From Pteria penguin (lineage: Eukaryota > Mollusca > Bivalvia > Pterioida > Pteriidae), in contig CM068585.1 in the NCBI GenBank assembly GCA_035048485.1, positions 52,282,550 to 52,346,549 on the forward strand: DNA of 64,000 bases, written 5' to 3'. Each line of letters starts with the position of its first letter. Position 1 is the first letter of the stretch. Under the pieces are notes generated by a model. That model searched no databases. It was not told the DNA's origin and saw only the letters and a list, made by a program, of their open reading frames with translations. A program made the position numbers and the translations under genes. Of the stretch, positions 49,201 through 62,240 are shown one piece after another.

Positions 49201-52200
49201 CTACTATTTCCACCTTGTGACACGCACCTTCCTCAGTCAACATGCATTGCATTTCTAATAATACTAATATCATTTAAAATATAAATACCTTAGGTAACAT
49301 ATTATCATCCTCATATGCATGTTTCATTAATTCGGGTTTTAATAATCGTTCGTTCTATTTCACGTCTGATCTTTTCAATGGACACTAGGATTAAATTTTC
49401 GAATTTCGTGTTAGCCGCCATTATTGACTTCAAAATGTTGTTTACCTTATCATTGTATTACTACGCGATCAAGTCATGTGTATCATGGATAAAATAGTAA
49501 TTAAGTGCCGTAATAAATTATGTTTTGGACACTTATTAATTTGTTTTTGTTTCCATATATAAGCTACATAAAATGATAAGAAATTAATCCTATATTTTTT
49601 TTTTTGGTTGATTGAGGTATCAACCTAAAATTTGGACGGAAAGCTTTTGCATCAGAGCGTGAAGTTTTCCGTCCAAATTTTAGGTAGATACCTCAATCAA
49701 CCACACAATATAAAATTCATTTCTTAAATATCCAAAAATTTATCAAGAGGAAACAGAAATGACTCTCTTCTCCTTAAGTCAGTCCAGCACAACGTAAATT
49801 ATGTATGACGTCAGGATAAGTGGTTTTCACACAAGTCTTCAGACTCTATCCTACCTGAACTCAAAGTGATTTTAAATGTCTGTTACAATCTGAAATATCA
49901 AAATACCTCAGTATTTTATATCTATTTCAGAGTTTCTATATATTTTACGAAACTCCCAAATTCCCACAATATATAATTCCGAAGAATATAAAAGTTTTTC
50001 ATGTCATAACTTATGTTAAATGTCATTCCGACCATGTAAAGGCCAATGCATTCATGCAAAAATCTCAATAACGTATTGATATGAATCTTATTATATTCAA
50101 GGGATGTCATACATGTACATGTGCATTGGAAAGCGTTGTCAAAGTAAAATCTTACCTTTATAACAATTAATGATTTGAGGTATCATGCATGTCTCTATTA
50201 AGGATTCGTCATTCGCTTGAATGCAATGATATATTTCATACTGATTAGGACATAAAAAAATTGCTGGATCTCTGTTCCCATGACTGTTGAGTGCTGGGGC
50301 AAGTAGTAACTTGTATGACAACCTGACGAGAAAGTGGGAGCAGCTGCAGTATAATGACAGCAGTACTAAAAATAATCTGTAAATATAATATTCCCTGATC
50401 AATACACTTGTATAAAGCGTTATGCTTTGTGCTTTTATGTATGCCTTCTTTTTTATAAGTTATGATGATAAAAATTTATCAAGAATAGGTTTGTAAAAAC
50501 AGGAAAAGCCAAGCAATATTTTATGATCATGGAGTCAAATCTTTTCCTCAGTTTTTCGAGAATCTTTAGCCATCCCTGATTTGTTATCAGAACGAAAAAA
50601 AAAAAAACCTATTACACACCTTGTTTTGTAATTACAATGCAGTCACATCTAATCATATTGACTTTATTACACAGTCCTGCTTATGCAGTAACTCTAAATA
50701 TACCTCTAACCCCTGGATCTACATTCGCTTTTCAATAAAGGTCCAAAATACGGATTACCTTCCAGATTAGATTTTACCAAATGCCGGAATATTGTTGAGG
50801 AAGCACTAAACATTTATCGTAAACGTTGAATGCATAAAGTTATAAATCCACATGCTTTGAGTGACTGGCAAAGTAAAATCAATAAGCAAACATTTTACAC
50901 TACATCTCCATTTTATCAATCTACCTTCTAAATTACCAGCCGAGTCTTTAAAATGACAGACTCACAACATACTTATGTCTTCTTTCCTTCTGACAGTAGA
51001 CTTCAGAGAAATTCAATAAATAGTGATTATTTAGATATTTTATTGAATGTCAAAATTGTCCAAAACATGTTTGGGAAATAAGTAAAGTTCCACGAAAATC
51101 AATATCAAATTGGCTTATATCCCCAAAAGTGTTTAACCGACAGCTTTCAGATTTGGAATGGCATTGTTACTTTTTAACATTAATGATTGATTTATCTATT
51201 CACGAAAGTGGTGTTTATGTGTTTTTGTAAACATGTATTAGATCTCTGTATCATATGTGACTAGATCAGCCAACTGTCCCCCTTTTTTCTATACCTATGC
51301 ATTTGCAACAAACGGATTTTTCTAAACATTATTCCTCAATCAGATCCCTATTATTTCAAAAGATACATCATGGCAATATTATCAAATTATAACATGGTCT
51401 TTATACTATTTAAAGTGGGGAAATTGAAATTGTTATGAAACATCATGCAGATACATGTTCATATCACTTGCTTCCATAGGGTTAATATTATGTGATAGGA
51501 AATTGAATATACCTGTAGTTATATCTTTCTTGGTTACGCAACATTACCTTTACTAAACTATTGCTTTGATAACTCTATTAACCTTCAATCCTATTCAAAG
51601 CAATGTTAATTCATAAACAAATATTGATATATTCTTGTAGTAATATTTCATAAGTGATCATTTTTTTTTTCATTAGCGTTAAATTTACCCAAAATTTTAT
51701 TCATTAGATTATATACATATAACATGCACAGAAAATATAATACAACAACTCCTATGTGACTAGATCAGCCAACTGTCCCCCTTTTTTCTATACCTATGCA
51801 TTTGCAACAAACGGATTTTTCTAAACATTATTCCTCAATCAGATCCCTATTATTTCAAAAGATACATCATGGCAATATTATCAAATTATAATATGGTCTT
51901 TATACTATTTAGAGTGGGGAAATTGAAATTGTTATGAAACATCATGCAGATACATGTTCATATCACTTGCTTCCATAGGGTTAATATTATGTGATAGGAA
52001 ATTGAATGTACCTGTAGTTATATCTTTCTTGGTTACGCAACATTACCTTTACTAAACTATTGCTTTGATAACTCTATTAACCTTCAATCCTCATTCAAAG
52101 CAATGTTAATTCATAAACAAATATTAATATATTCTTGTAGTAATATTTCATAAGTGATCAATTTTTTTTTTCATTAGCGTTAAATTTACCCTAAATTTTA

Positions 52201-53239
52201 TTCATTAGATTATATACATATAACATGCACAGAAAATATAATACAATAACTTGGCATTCTAATGCACTTTGTAACACGCGATCTCATTGGCTGTCCGATT
52301 TAAAAACTGCAAGGGTATTCACGATACCCCTGCAATTTTTGATATGACGTCACGATACCCTGTAGTTTCTGATTTGTGACGCCACGATACCCTGCAGTTT
52401 TTGATATGACTGTGATTAGCGAATTGGCTTAGAAAACCATAACTCTGTGTTTCTAGTTGTAATTATTTTGTCAAATGCATTAGAATGGGGTTACCATGCT
52501 TGTGTTTTACAAAAACTGACAGGGTATCGGCGAATACCGTGTCAGAAATTGAGTTTCACTGCGAGGCGTTAGCCGACCTGTGAAACGGATATTTCTGACA
52601 GGGTCTAATTACACATAAACAGAAACAACCTTTACATGCAGCCGACAAACAAAGCTGATTTTATTTCATAAATTGCTTTATGCTTGGCAGATGTTCCAAC
52701 GATCGTATGTTTACGTTTATATATTCGATTCCCGAAATCTCTATTGCAAACATTTGAAATAGATATTGACATTTCATTTGGTGTATTCATGGGGACCCCA
52801 AAGTCCTTTCTTCCTTAAGATTATTGATTATGGATGGATGTGAATAGTCGGAATCAATGAACGTATCAGATCTACCGTAATTGACCGCAAATACTTTACT
52901 TGATAGACTACCTGATACAAGTTATCATAGAAGAGTTCTATATATCTATGAATATATAAGTTTAATTAATTAATGAATTTCAATACAGTAATAAAAAGAA
53001 ATATTAAACATTTACAATTCTGTAAACGGGACGTCTGAGCTTAATAAACCGCTTAAATGTAATGTAACCGTAGTAATAAATGTAATAAAACATGCAAAAA
53101 TTTTGGAAAATGACTGAATTCATTGTTGTTTTTTTTTTCTCGGTGTTATTTCTCTTTTCACTGAACGTTAGGACATCATTTTATACACATTAGCAAGCCC
53201 TACATTTTCTTTTTTATTAAAATGACTTACCACGATCAT
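46242..53239 (-). CDS. Cys-rich type I membrane protein, five exons (receptor gene 2), one frameshift
   Basis: Proposed exons in transcription order: 53,239-53,231 (ATG ATC GTG), 50,376-50,156, 48,658-48,527, 47,382-47,277 and 46,350-46,242 (TAA). Splice sites are GT/AG and phases agree, except that exon 2 is one base too long. A run of seven A (50,254-50,260) reads through only if it is six, giving 576 coding bases (191 residues). Features: hydrophobic signal peptide, Cys-rich ectodomain (TTCPSTQQSWEQRS, LCPNQYEIYHC, ETC, VGCPW, HCPEE, TNQLYIYTAC), a short stalk with an NCTE sequon, transmembrane helix MAIVIVCLSLLSTALLIYVF and a basic 12-residue tail. Layout and Cys spacing match receptor gene 1, but the tail lacks Tyr. 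Exon 1 is the least certain. The frameshift may be a sequencing error or a real lesion. Confidence 0.7.
47488..47650. repeat. Dispersed-repeat fragment inside an intron of receptor gene 2
   Basis: AAGGTCA-type phrases followed by GACAGACAGACAAACA and CATGACAAAAACAAAATGTTCC then CGATCTATGGATC. I know similar phrases as the end of a repeat common in bivalve genomes, but cannot name it. Open frames on both strands are unsupported. Confidence 0.4.
49606..49702. repeat. Near-perfect hairpin (about 40-bp arms)
   Basis: GGTTGATTGAGGTATC and TAAAATTTGGACGGAAA on the left return inverted on the right, ending AATCAACC at 49,702. The loop is about 12-16 bases (GCATCAGAGCGTGA). It lies in the intron between exons 2 and 3 of receptor gene 2. 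It could be a small MITE; no target duplication was seen. Confidence 0.85.
50500..50870 (+). pseudogene. Naiad CxC-region fragment (copy E)
   Basis: Forward strand in broken frames: a FxxN-L/F-xHP region near 50,550, then TQSCLCSNSKYTSNP (about 50,670-50,715, CLC as the CxC pair), FNKGPKYGLPSRLDFTKCRNIVEEAL (50,730-50,806) and HALSDWQSKI near 50,855. It matches copies B and C2. It sits in intron 1 of receptor gene 2, antisense to that gene. Confidence 0.75.
51254..52247. repeat. Recent tandem duplication, 499-bp unit, two copies
   Basis: 51,254-51,752 and 51,753-52,247 are nearly identical (a handful of differences). Both start TATGTGACTAGATCAGCC and end near AACATGCACAGAAAATATAA. No coding content. 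Located in intron 1 of receptor gene 2. Confidence 0.95.
52253..52600. repeat. Short tandem and inverted repeats around ACGATACCCTG
   Basis: CACGATACCC-TG(C/T)A(A/G)TTT phrases occur three times between 52,312 and 52,410, with GGGTATCG-type inverted forms near 52,522. An 11-bp ATTCTAATGCA/TGCATTAGAAT pair flanks the block (52,259 and 52,477). It may be a small foldback element. No gene was seen. Confidence 0.55.
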
Positions 53240-53671
53240 TTCCTGAATGATAATTTGCAGCAGTACTGGAATAAAGTCGTGTTTGTGTGTGCAAATCTAC
53301 ATAGTCCGTATACACTACACGCAAGATGAGTAACTGTTCCGCCAGTCACAATTAATATGAAATCAGTTTGTCGTATCAGGGACGAAATCAAATCACCTTG
53401 CAAGTTGAACCGTAAAGCGCCACAGATAACCTGCCTCTATTAAATAACCGTCGTTGTGTTATTCTGTAGCGCTGTATATACATGGACACACGAGAAGGGT
53501 GCTACGTCAAATTATCCAATATACGGTATCAAATTTATTGAATTGAAAATCCGGCGTGAAAGGAACGTGAACGAATGTCTGTATATATACATATAATGTT
53601 AAATCAAGTACAACAGAGTTTGTGCCCCGTTATATTTTTATACACGCTTCACATTCCTCCTTCTTTATGAG

Positions 53672-54195
53672 GTCGAAATTTTCTTGTTATTTAAAATGAG
53701 AGCTTTGACAATATATGTAGTAGAAATTCGTTTACATGAGTTTCTTACAGTTCCGCATTTTAACATACTTCGGAAGGCGGAAGTGTAATTCTGTTTCTTT
53801 GTTGTGTTGTTGTTGTTGTTATTATTATGTTTTATGAATGTTTATTATAAAAAGGAAACCTGAAAGTTTAATATTTTCACAACTTACATAAGATAAATAC
53901 AGTATTGGAAGTAGCAGAACTACCAAGTACTCTATACAATGCGTGAATGTATTTAAACTTTTTCTTTTTCGCTCATTCAGGACTTGTTAGGTTACCAATA
54001 TTTTTACATTTTGTTGTTATTTAAAATAAGAAGTTTGACAACAATATATGTAGTAGAAATATGTTTACATGAGCGTTCTTTCATTTCAACATTTTAACAT
54101 ACTTCGGAAGACGGAACTGTAATTCTATAGCTCTATATTATCATTATTATGTTTTTTTTCTATTATTATTATGGCTAGGAAACCTGAAAGTTAAA
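53672..54195. repeat. Two direct copies of a block of about 190 bp
   Basis: 53,672-53,870 and 54,005-54,195 share TTGTTATTTAAAAT, AATATATGTAGTAGAAAT, TTTACATGAG, CATTTTAACATACTTCGGAAG and GGAAACCTGAAAGTT in order. The second copy is preceded by a CATTCAGGACTTGT phrase also found in Naiad copy D at 28,571. Confidence 0.8.
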
Positions 54196-54904
54196 TGTTT
54201 TTCACAAATTATAGTTACGTTACGTTATTTCATTTTGATATCTTTAAGGATTCTCAGTAGAGCTTGCGTTTCTTGCCCCATTGAGTCAGAGGTCCCAATT
54301 TTGAGTTTAACCGACTCATACCTTGCCTATTAGGTAAGACAGATGCAAACTCGTATCACAATAGATTTTGTCACGCAAACGATGAGTTTGATGCATAGTT
54401 CAACATCTTAAATAATCTAGGTCTGGTGCAAAACAAGGAACAAGCAAAAAATTGATACATAAGCCAAAGTAGCGGAGATAGAGGTTCCGGGCCCGATTAC
54501 CAAGACGTGATTTTTTGTTTCCTGTGAATATATTTCTTACAGTCTGTTTTACATTGATCTTCATAGTATATAATTTCATTTCAATGTAGACTAAGAAATG
54601 AAAATATAATGAAAGTTGATGAAACGTGATGAAAATCAAATGTCTAGATGATTATCAATATTCAAAGATCACATTTTTGCGCGCTATGGCCGCAGTTTGT
54701 GACATTATGGAATTTCTAGGTATCTGACAGGGGCATTTGCCATTAATATTCCTCGGTAAGATCGACAGGGGAAAAAAAGAACCTGAATAAACTGTACGAC
54801 ATAATATTTAAAGAATTATTCCCTGACTTGATGCGTGTCCTTCTGATTGTACCACCGTGGTAAGTTCTGTTATTTTATTGTTTTTCTATGTTACTGTAAA
54901 TTGC

Positions 54905-55060
54905 TTTAATTTCGTCAGTACCAATTTTCGTCAAATTGTAAAAAGGCAACATCGTCAGTACGTAAATTCGTCATTTGAAGACCCCGAGAACGTAAATTCA
55001 TCAATAGAAACTACAAATGCTGACAGAATCGATGACTGCTTTTGCTATGATTGCTCATAA
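54905..55060 (+). CDS. Possible terminal exon (cytoplasmic tail type)
   Basis: A pyrimidine-rich tract ends in CGTCAG at about 54,904 and the following frame stays open to a TAA at 55,058-55,060. The peptide contains RQIVKRQHRQYVNSSF, EDPENVNSS and a Cys-rich end. It has the look of a receptor tail exon with a YVNS (YxN) site, but no partner exons were found. Its QYVNSS coding phrase recurs without context near 56,586-56,612. It could be chance. Confidence 0.25.
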   Translation, partial: FNFVSTNFRQIVKRQHRQYVNSSFEDPENVNSSIETTNADRIDDCFCYDCS

Positions 55061-55203
55061 TTAGATAATCAAACCAAACGCTTGATATATTACTACTACA
55101 GGTAGGATATATAATTACCTTGCGGCTTTTAAACAAACATCAACAAATTATTTATTCTCATAACTGAACATAAAACTACAGTGTAAAGAAAATAAATATA
55201 TTA

Positions 55204-56407
<1,204 letters not shown>

Positions 56408-56409
56408 TC

Positions 56410-58509
56410 TCTTAGTGAACTGATTATATTTTATAACGTACGTCCATTTAAAACGAGTAACCTTTTAATCTTTGTGACTTTCTTTCCTGTGATGCAATAA
56501 ACGATGCAATACAGATCAATCATGTCACTGAGCCTGTATGATAATAAGCCACAGAACCACCTGTACTTGGTCAACGGTATTTTAGATTCATCAGTACGTA
56601 AATTCGTCATTGAGGGCACTATGGTGCTGTGTGTTATTGGGAGGACACATGCATGGGAGTAGATTTGAATCTCAGTAAGAAATGTAAATTAAGGGAAATA
56701 TGATATTAAGTCAAATGATGACTTTTGTTTTTCCTTTAAATAATTAAAGCGTGATAACTGTTTCCTTATAGAGCATGCCATTAATAAGTTGATGAAAATG
56801 TGACTTTTTATTTCAGAATGATCACAAAAAAACCTACAATCTGTAAATATTTTATATACTCAACTCTCACATAAGACATAAACACGGTAACTTCAGTAAT
56901 GCACAGGTAATGCACATAATTAGGTAAAAGGGGATAAGGGAGGAGACATTCGAACTAAAAATACTGTAGGCACTTTATCAGCTGTGCAATAAAACGTATG
57001 CATTGCTTTTTAAAATTATTTGGTACTTCTTCGTTTTTTACTTCTAACGTGTTATTTCAATACACGATTCAAATCCATTTCTCAAAACTTTTGACAAATG
57101 GGGAATAACTGAAAAAGCATTTTCACGATCAATTTCGAATGCAATGTAAATTTCTTAATTCATGGAGTTTATAGTCATTAAAATTCTCCTTATAAATCTT
57201 ATTACTGTCTGTGAGTGTAGTGTACTATAATTATTTTGTCAAAAAAACTGAATTGTTGCGTAGCTTTGAAATAAATGTGATAACGTTCCGATAAAAATGA
57301 GGATGTTACAAATATATTCTTATAATTAAATATAAGGAAAGGACACCATTTCAATTTAATTTCCATGTCATTAATAAATATATAATTAGCCTTATCGGAA
57401 GCTATTAAAATTTCTTTCAAAATCCGACGACTTCCAACGTTACTCGATGGGGGGGCCCCCCCCCCCCCACACCAAACAAAAAAAAAAAAAAAAAAAAAAA
57501 AAAACCAAAACAAAACAAAACAAAACCAAAAAAAAAAAAAACCAAAACAATAAAAGGCAACAGATCACACAAACACCTCGCTAAACCAATATACCATATA
57601 CCTAAAACATCGATAAGAGATTAACAACCATATCCTAGGCATTCCATAAATTATGATGAAATATTTCATTAAGGAATGATACACATTCTTCTGAATGGGG
57701 AGTAATTCGCGAAAAAAAAAAAAAAAATAATGCAACCCAATTTTTAGGAACAGGTAAATTATAGTTTTTATTTTCCCTTGTTCACATCTTGTATGGGGGT
57801 GACTCTTTGCTTGAGGTGTGATTTTCAATTCAAATCAGCAATACAGAGGTTTTTCGCGTTGTCTTCATTTTTGACATTCATAGCGAAATATGAGACGATT
57901 ATTTCTCCTCGGCACTACTAATCACCACTAATGTAATAGACTGATGGATATCAATTTTGACACATTGTTCTCAGTGTCACAGTAACAATGAAAGAGTTAT
58001 TTGCGTGTCTTTCTATAAAAATGTTACACATTTTATGATTTGGTTTTGATCAATTCTTCATTTCTTTGTTCCATTTTCTGTTTCTGTTCAGATAAAATGA
58101 ATTCAGTTACATAACCGTTGATAAGCTTTATTTAATTTTTGTACTATGTAAAATTCATTTATTGATACATTTAATTTACCCTTCCATTTATGTGTGAAAA
58201 GTTGAGAAATCAGATACGTCCACAATATTTTACACTTCGGTCATACCTCCGAAAAACATTGAAAATGTATTGTGACGTCAGGAAATCAATAAAAATTCCG
58301 CGAAAGGGAATGGTAAATAAAGACAGACTAATCATTTTCTTGATATGACCTTAGGGAGACCAAATAGTCGACAATAACAATCAAACATTGTTTTTGTTTT
58401 TATTTTGCCAGAGATGAACTCTTATTTATTATATTTCGCTAGAAAGAAAAGAAAAGCTACTAACCAAAGTGTATGGCATAAATCATCATTCACTTTGACA
58501 TATACACGA
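56410..58509. other. AT-rich stretch without recognised genes
   Basis: An A/C tract with C-runs at 57,449-57,550 yields spurious reverse frames. A poly-A run is at 57,713-57,727. No element or exon was recognised. Confidence 0.5.
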
Positions 58510-58800
58510 TTATAGTCAAATAATACAGAAAACGACATCACAAAAATATTCGATTGTTCTACAATTACAAGGCCGACTAAGGGCGGTTACGTAGAGTATG
58601 AAACGTCACTCAATTTGTTTGGATTAGTTTACGGTAGCCATCTTTCCAACTCACAACAAAAGCAGCACAATTGAAGGACAGACATTGAAAATTTATGAAA
58701 ATTGATAAATAATCATCCATAGAAAGAACAAGACTCAACAGGTTTCTCAAAACGAGAAGTCAAATGTATGTAAAGCGACATCAACAGAAGTAAACAGTGC
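58510..58800 (-). mobile_element. Naiad 3' tail fragment (copy H)
   Basis: Corresponds to 6,585-6,870 (same strand as copy B): CACAAAAATATTCGATTGT, GCCGACTAAGGGCGG, GTTTACGG, CCATCTTTCCAACTCAC, TAAATAATCATCCAT and GCGACATCAACA. Non-coding tail only, diverged. Confidence 0.75.
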
Positions 58801-59780
58801 TTGGGAAAGAATCAAGATGATTCAATCTTATCATACCCGAAAATATGGAAACCCATCTTTCAAACCTTATTTTGTCGTCATTGTAAGATATCAGTTGTAA
58901 AACAAATCAGAGCCACTTTGCTATGCCCAATACCTCAACATAGATCAATTCTAAGTGGTATTTGTATCAGGCAGACGAATAGCCCTTCCACAATTAGACA
59001 AATCTGCCGTTTGGCAGTGGCAATTCCGTGTTGCTCTGCGGACCTTTGTAAAACCCACACGTCCGTCGCATACCATTTGAATTGTCTAGGACATCTTATA
59101 TGAAAGTTTTATACTCCATTGTCTGAAATTATAAAATGCTATTGGTCATTTCCAAGATAATTAAAAGTAGTATTGAATAATGACTTCCGCTTTCTGCTTT
59201 TTTGTCTATTGTAGGAAGAAATATTTGCATGATGCCACATCATTAGTTTAATTTTACAACATTAAGTTAATAATGATTTTTTTTTATTTATTTATTATTA
59301 TTTTTATTGTTATTATAATATTATTATCACTATTATTATTATTCATCTACCAAGACTTAGGATTAAAGTAATTTTCCCACCAAACGTCAGGAGCAGTGTA
59401 AGGAATGGATATAATGTGCTTTCTTGAATAGAGGTATACTCCGTTAAATGGATGGAAACTGCTTTATTACTGGAACATTCTTAGAATTATCCCTTATCAT
59501 TTTTCCCCATCAATATTTTTCAAATCTCGGCATCAAGCAGAAAACCGACTTCTGTTATCCAGAAGGTATCTCCAAGACCAACTCTCCACCAAGGACTGTA
59601 GTCGCCTGTATCAGTATGCATCAACATTGTTCAAGTTGTCATCAACAGAATTGCCAGCACCGTAGATATTATACGTGGATGATTGTACAGCTGGTTGTCT
59701 GAGGGCAAGACTCCCCAATACTATAATCAAAACATTTTAGGTATTTATTATTTGATGTGAAATAGTATAAAAGATATAAG
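58801..59780. other. Stretch without recognised genes
   Basis: Forward open frames at 58,801-59,103 and 59,448-59,702 contain several Cys and His but no motif order I recognise and no splice-site support. A TTA/ATT-rich tract lies at 59,278-59,345. Confidence 0.35.
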
Positions 59781-59804
59781 GTATATATGTTCTACATTTA
59801 TTAT

Positions 59805-60130
59805 AACCACTAGGCCGGTGTCATTGCTGGTGGACTGATAGTTCCCGAGGGCATGATTAGTCTAATTTTCAGTGCTTTTAATACTGACATGAAATATATA
59901 CCTCAAATTTTTCAGTCATCGAATTAAGTAAATCACTCTAAAGATAAGGAGTATCTCCCTCATGCATAGCTCTGTCCTTAGGTAGATACTTTGGTTCATT
60001 TTTTGCTCATTTTGGCATCAACTCTGCTCTTCATATTTTTATATATTTTGAGAATTTCAATCATTCGGCCACGAGCATCACTGAAGAGACATAAGTTGTC
60101 GAAATGCGCATATGGTGCACTAAATTAAAA
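59805..60130 (+). mobile_element. Solo pseudo-LTR of a canonical Penelope-like element
   Basis: Contains TGCTGGTGGACTGATAG-TTCCCGAGGGC near 59,827-59,855 and a hammerhead ribozyme at its 3' end, an arrangement I know from bivalve PLE pseudo-LTRs. Near-identical phrases AAGGTATATATGTTCTACATT and AAGGTATATATGTTATATATT lie just outside on each side (59,779 and 60,130) and may be a target-site duplication or pLTR overlap. No RT is attached. Family recognition is from memory of the motif order. Confidence 0.6.
60075..60118 (+). ncRNA. Hammerhead ribozyme (type I, minimal stem III)
   Basis: Core CUGAAGA at 60,081-60,087 and GAAA at 60,101-60,104 are both intact. Stem I pairs GCAUCA (60,075-60,080) with UGGUGC (60,113-60,118), six pairs with one G.U. 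Stem II is GACA/UGUC (60,088-60,091 with 60,097-60,100) with a five-base loop. Stem III is three pairs (60,104-60,106 with 60,109-60,111) closed by a two-base CG loop. The cleavage site would follow A60,112 (NUH = AUA). The tiny stem III is typical of ribozymes in PLE pseudo-LTRs, where they process the transcript. Confidence 0.8.
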
Positions 60131-60149
60131 GGTATATATGTTATATATT

Positions 60150-62150
60150 TATTGCAACAGTTACTACTACAATGACGTGCAGTTTTTTCGCTCATAAATT
60201 AATATCTAATTTACATGTGATACGTCAGTGTGCACATCTTAAGGGGTTTTTTTTTCTACATGAAGACACATTCACAACTGTTTCCTTTATGTCGGAGTCA
60301 GATCTCTAAAGATGCCATCCGTAATAAAGTAAATATTTTCCCGATTATGTCCGGTCTTTTCATTCTCTACCACATTGAATAAAATTGTTCTTGACCTTGG
60401 GTGTTATGTTATCGACTGATACCTAGTAAACCACAATTTCTGCTTCACTGATAGTCATAAACACTTGTACGCTCCCCTTTAAGTTTATCGTGTCTGACCT
60501 TGTCCTTCACTTCTTATGTAATATGAATTTAAATGCCATTTGAAAGGCTGACAACAAAAGATTTGATGGAACAGTGTGTTTAAAAACTTTATATACGTAG
60601 GGTACACATTTGCGTGTAAAATTATCACTATGAGTCTTCAAAAGAAGGAACCAACGTTACTCTCCTCATTGCACACACACACGCATACGCTCTTACAATA
60701 CAACACTGAGCGCAATGTAAGTTGATGTGTCTACATTATTAACATGCCACTGCGAAGCAGCATCCAGTGCAAAGAACCATAACCCCTACAGAAATGTTTA
60801 TCAAGAACTACTTGTTTAAAATTGAATACCAGCATTCTCTCTACTGAAATGTTCTGAAGATGCTATAAGCAAAACCATAAAGCAGTATTTAAGGATATTT
60901 CAATTAATAAATGTACGGATATACTTTTTGTAAAGGACTTATCCATTCTTGGACCTGGTCCCGACGTCACCAGACTTTAAAAAAAAAGTCAACCTCAATA
61001 GTGAACTCAACTGAGTATACTTCTCAAATCGCCGTCACAAAATAGTTGAGCCTTTCTCGGTTGAGGTCGATTTAACCATACTCAAATCAGTTGAGGTGTT
61101 ATGTTTAAATAAATGAGTTTTCGCCAGATTATCTTTTTGTGTCAATTAACATAATAATATACGTAATTTCACCTTCTCGTCTTTTTCTTTGTTAAAACAA
61201 ACTAAGAAAATGCTAGTATTCATGGAAATCTGTTATCAATGTTAAAGTTTACGGTTCTAAATACGAAATTATAAGCAAACACACATGATGAAATTGTTCT
61301 AGTGTCTAGTTTAGATTTGTAGCACTGATCAATGCCACAATCTTCTGAAGAGATTGCACCTACAAGAAGGTGGAATTCAAATGCAAAACCAATGTCCACG
61401 TCGGCAACAAAATCGAAAATAGCGTTTTATATATATGAAGGTTACTGTCAAGATTACAAGGTCATTGACGTTGGTGTTGTTTGAATGTAGTTGAGTATGC
61501 ATACAAAATATAAAGTATTTCTCATAAGGTTTACAAGATATAGCTAAGGTTAAGAAGAACAGAAGAAAACCTATATAACCCCCGTGACGTCATTTTATCT
61601 AGGCTAGTGACTAGGCTGTGGAACGCAAACTATTGTAATGTGATTGACGTCATGTATGTTTTGGCACTCAAAGTGTTACACGACCACTTATAGCTTCTTA
61701 CATCTCATCTCAACTTGAGGAAATACTTAAGGTACCTACGAAGCGTCACATAAATATTCAAGTATTTACTCAAATTTCCGTCTTGATTAAAACTCAGATT
61801 TGGGTGATGACGGTGACTTGAGACTGAGGAAAGAAAATTGAGAAAAATACTCAGACTTGAAGCTGAATATTGAGTAGTGGAAGTTTGGTGACAGCGGTGC
61901 TTGAGCTGTTTTTCTTAGATAAACACACTTTACACAATCTAGCACCCTTATTGTAAATGCCCAATTTCTTTGTACTGCAGCAAATATTTTTGTACCACAA
62001 ATTTCTCTAAGTGAATTGATCTGAATAAAGTGTAAATTAAACAATAAATATTTTTCTTGATGTCTATATGAAATAATCTTGATAGGACTGTAAAAAAATC
62101 AAAACTCTTTAACTAATTAATTGATCAAAAGTTTAAAAAAGGATATTTTT
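60150..62150. other. Stretch with ACTCAA/TTGAGT-rich inverted segments, no recognised genes
   Basis: Between about 60,965-61,110 and 61,690-61,910, phrases such as GTCACCAGACTT, ACTCAACTGAG, CTCAAATC/CTCAAATT-GCCGTC recur in inverted order. This suggests a degenerate element with inverted ends. The reverse frame at 61,787-62,044 falls within it and is not supported as a gene. Confidence 0.4.
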
Positions 62151-62154
62151 GAGA

Positions 62155-62240
62155 AATAATAATAAACAAGATTTACATTTTTTTATTCATACTAATAATA
62201 ATAAACAAGATTTACATTTTTTTATTCATACTAAAAGAAA
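62155..62240. repeat. 43-bp tandem duplication
   Basis: AATAATAAACAAGATTTACA followed by a T-run and ATTCATACTA occurs twice in direct succession. Non-coding. Confidence 0.9.

Noticed and set aside
58801..59702. Two Cys/His-containing forward frames as a zinc-finger gene
   Set aside because: Spacing of Cys and His fits no known finger and no splice-supported link joins them.
60850..60885. CTGAAGA followed by a TGC/GCA stem
   Set aside because: The required GAAA after stem II is AAAA-like and no stem I pairs.
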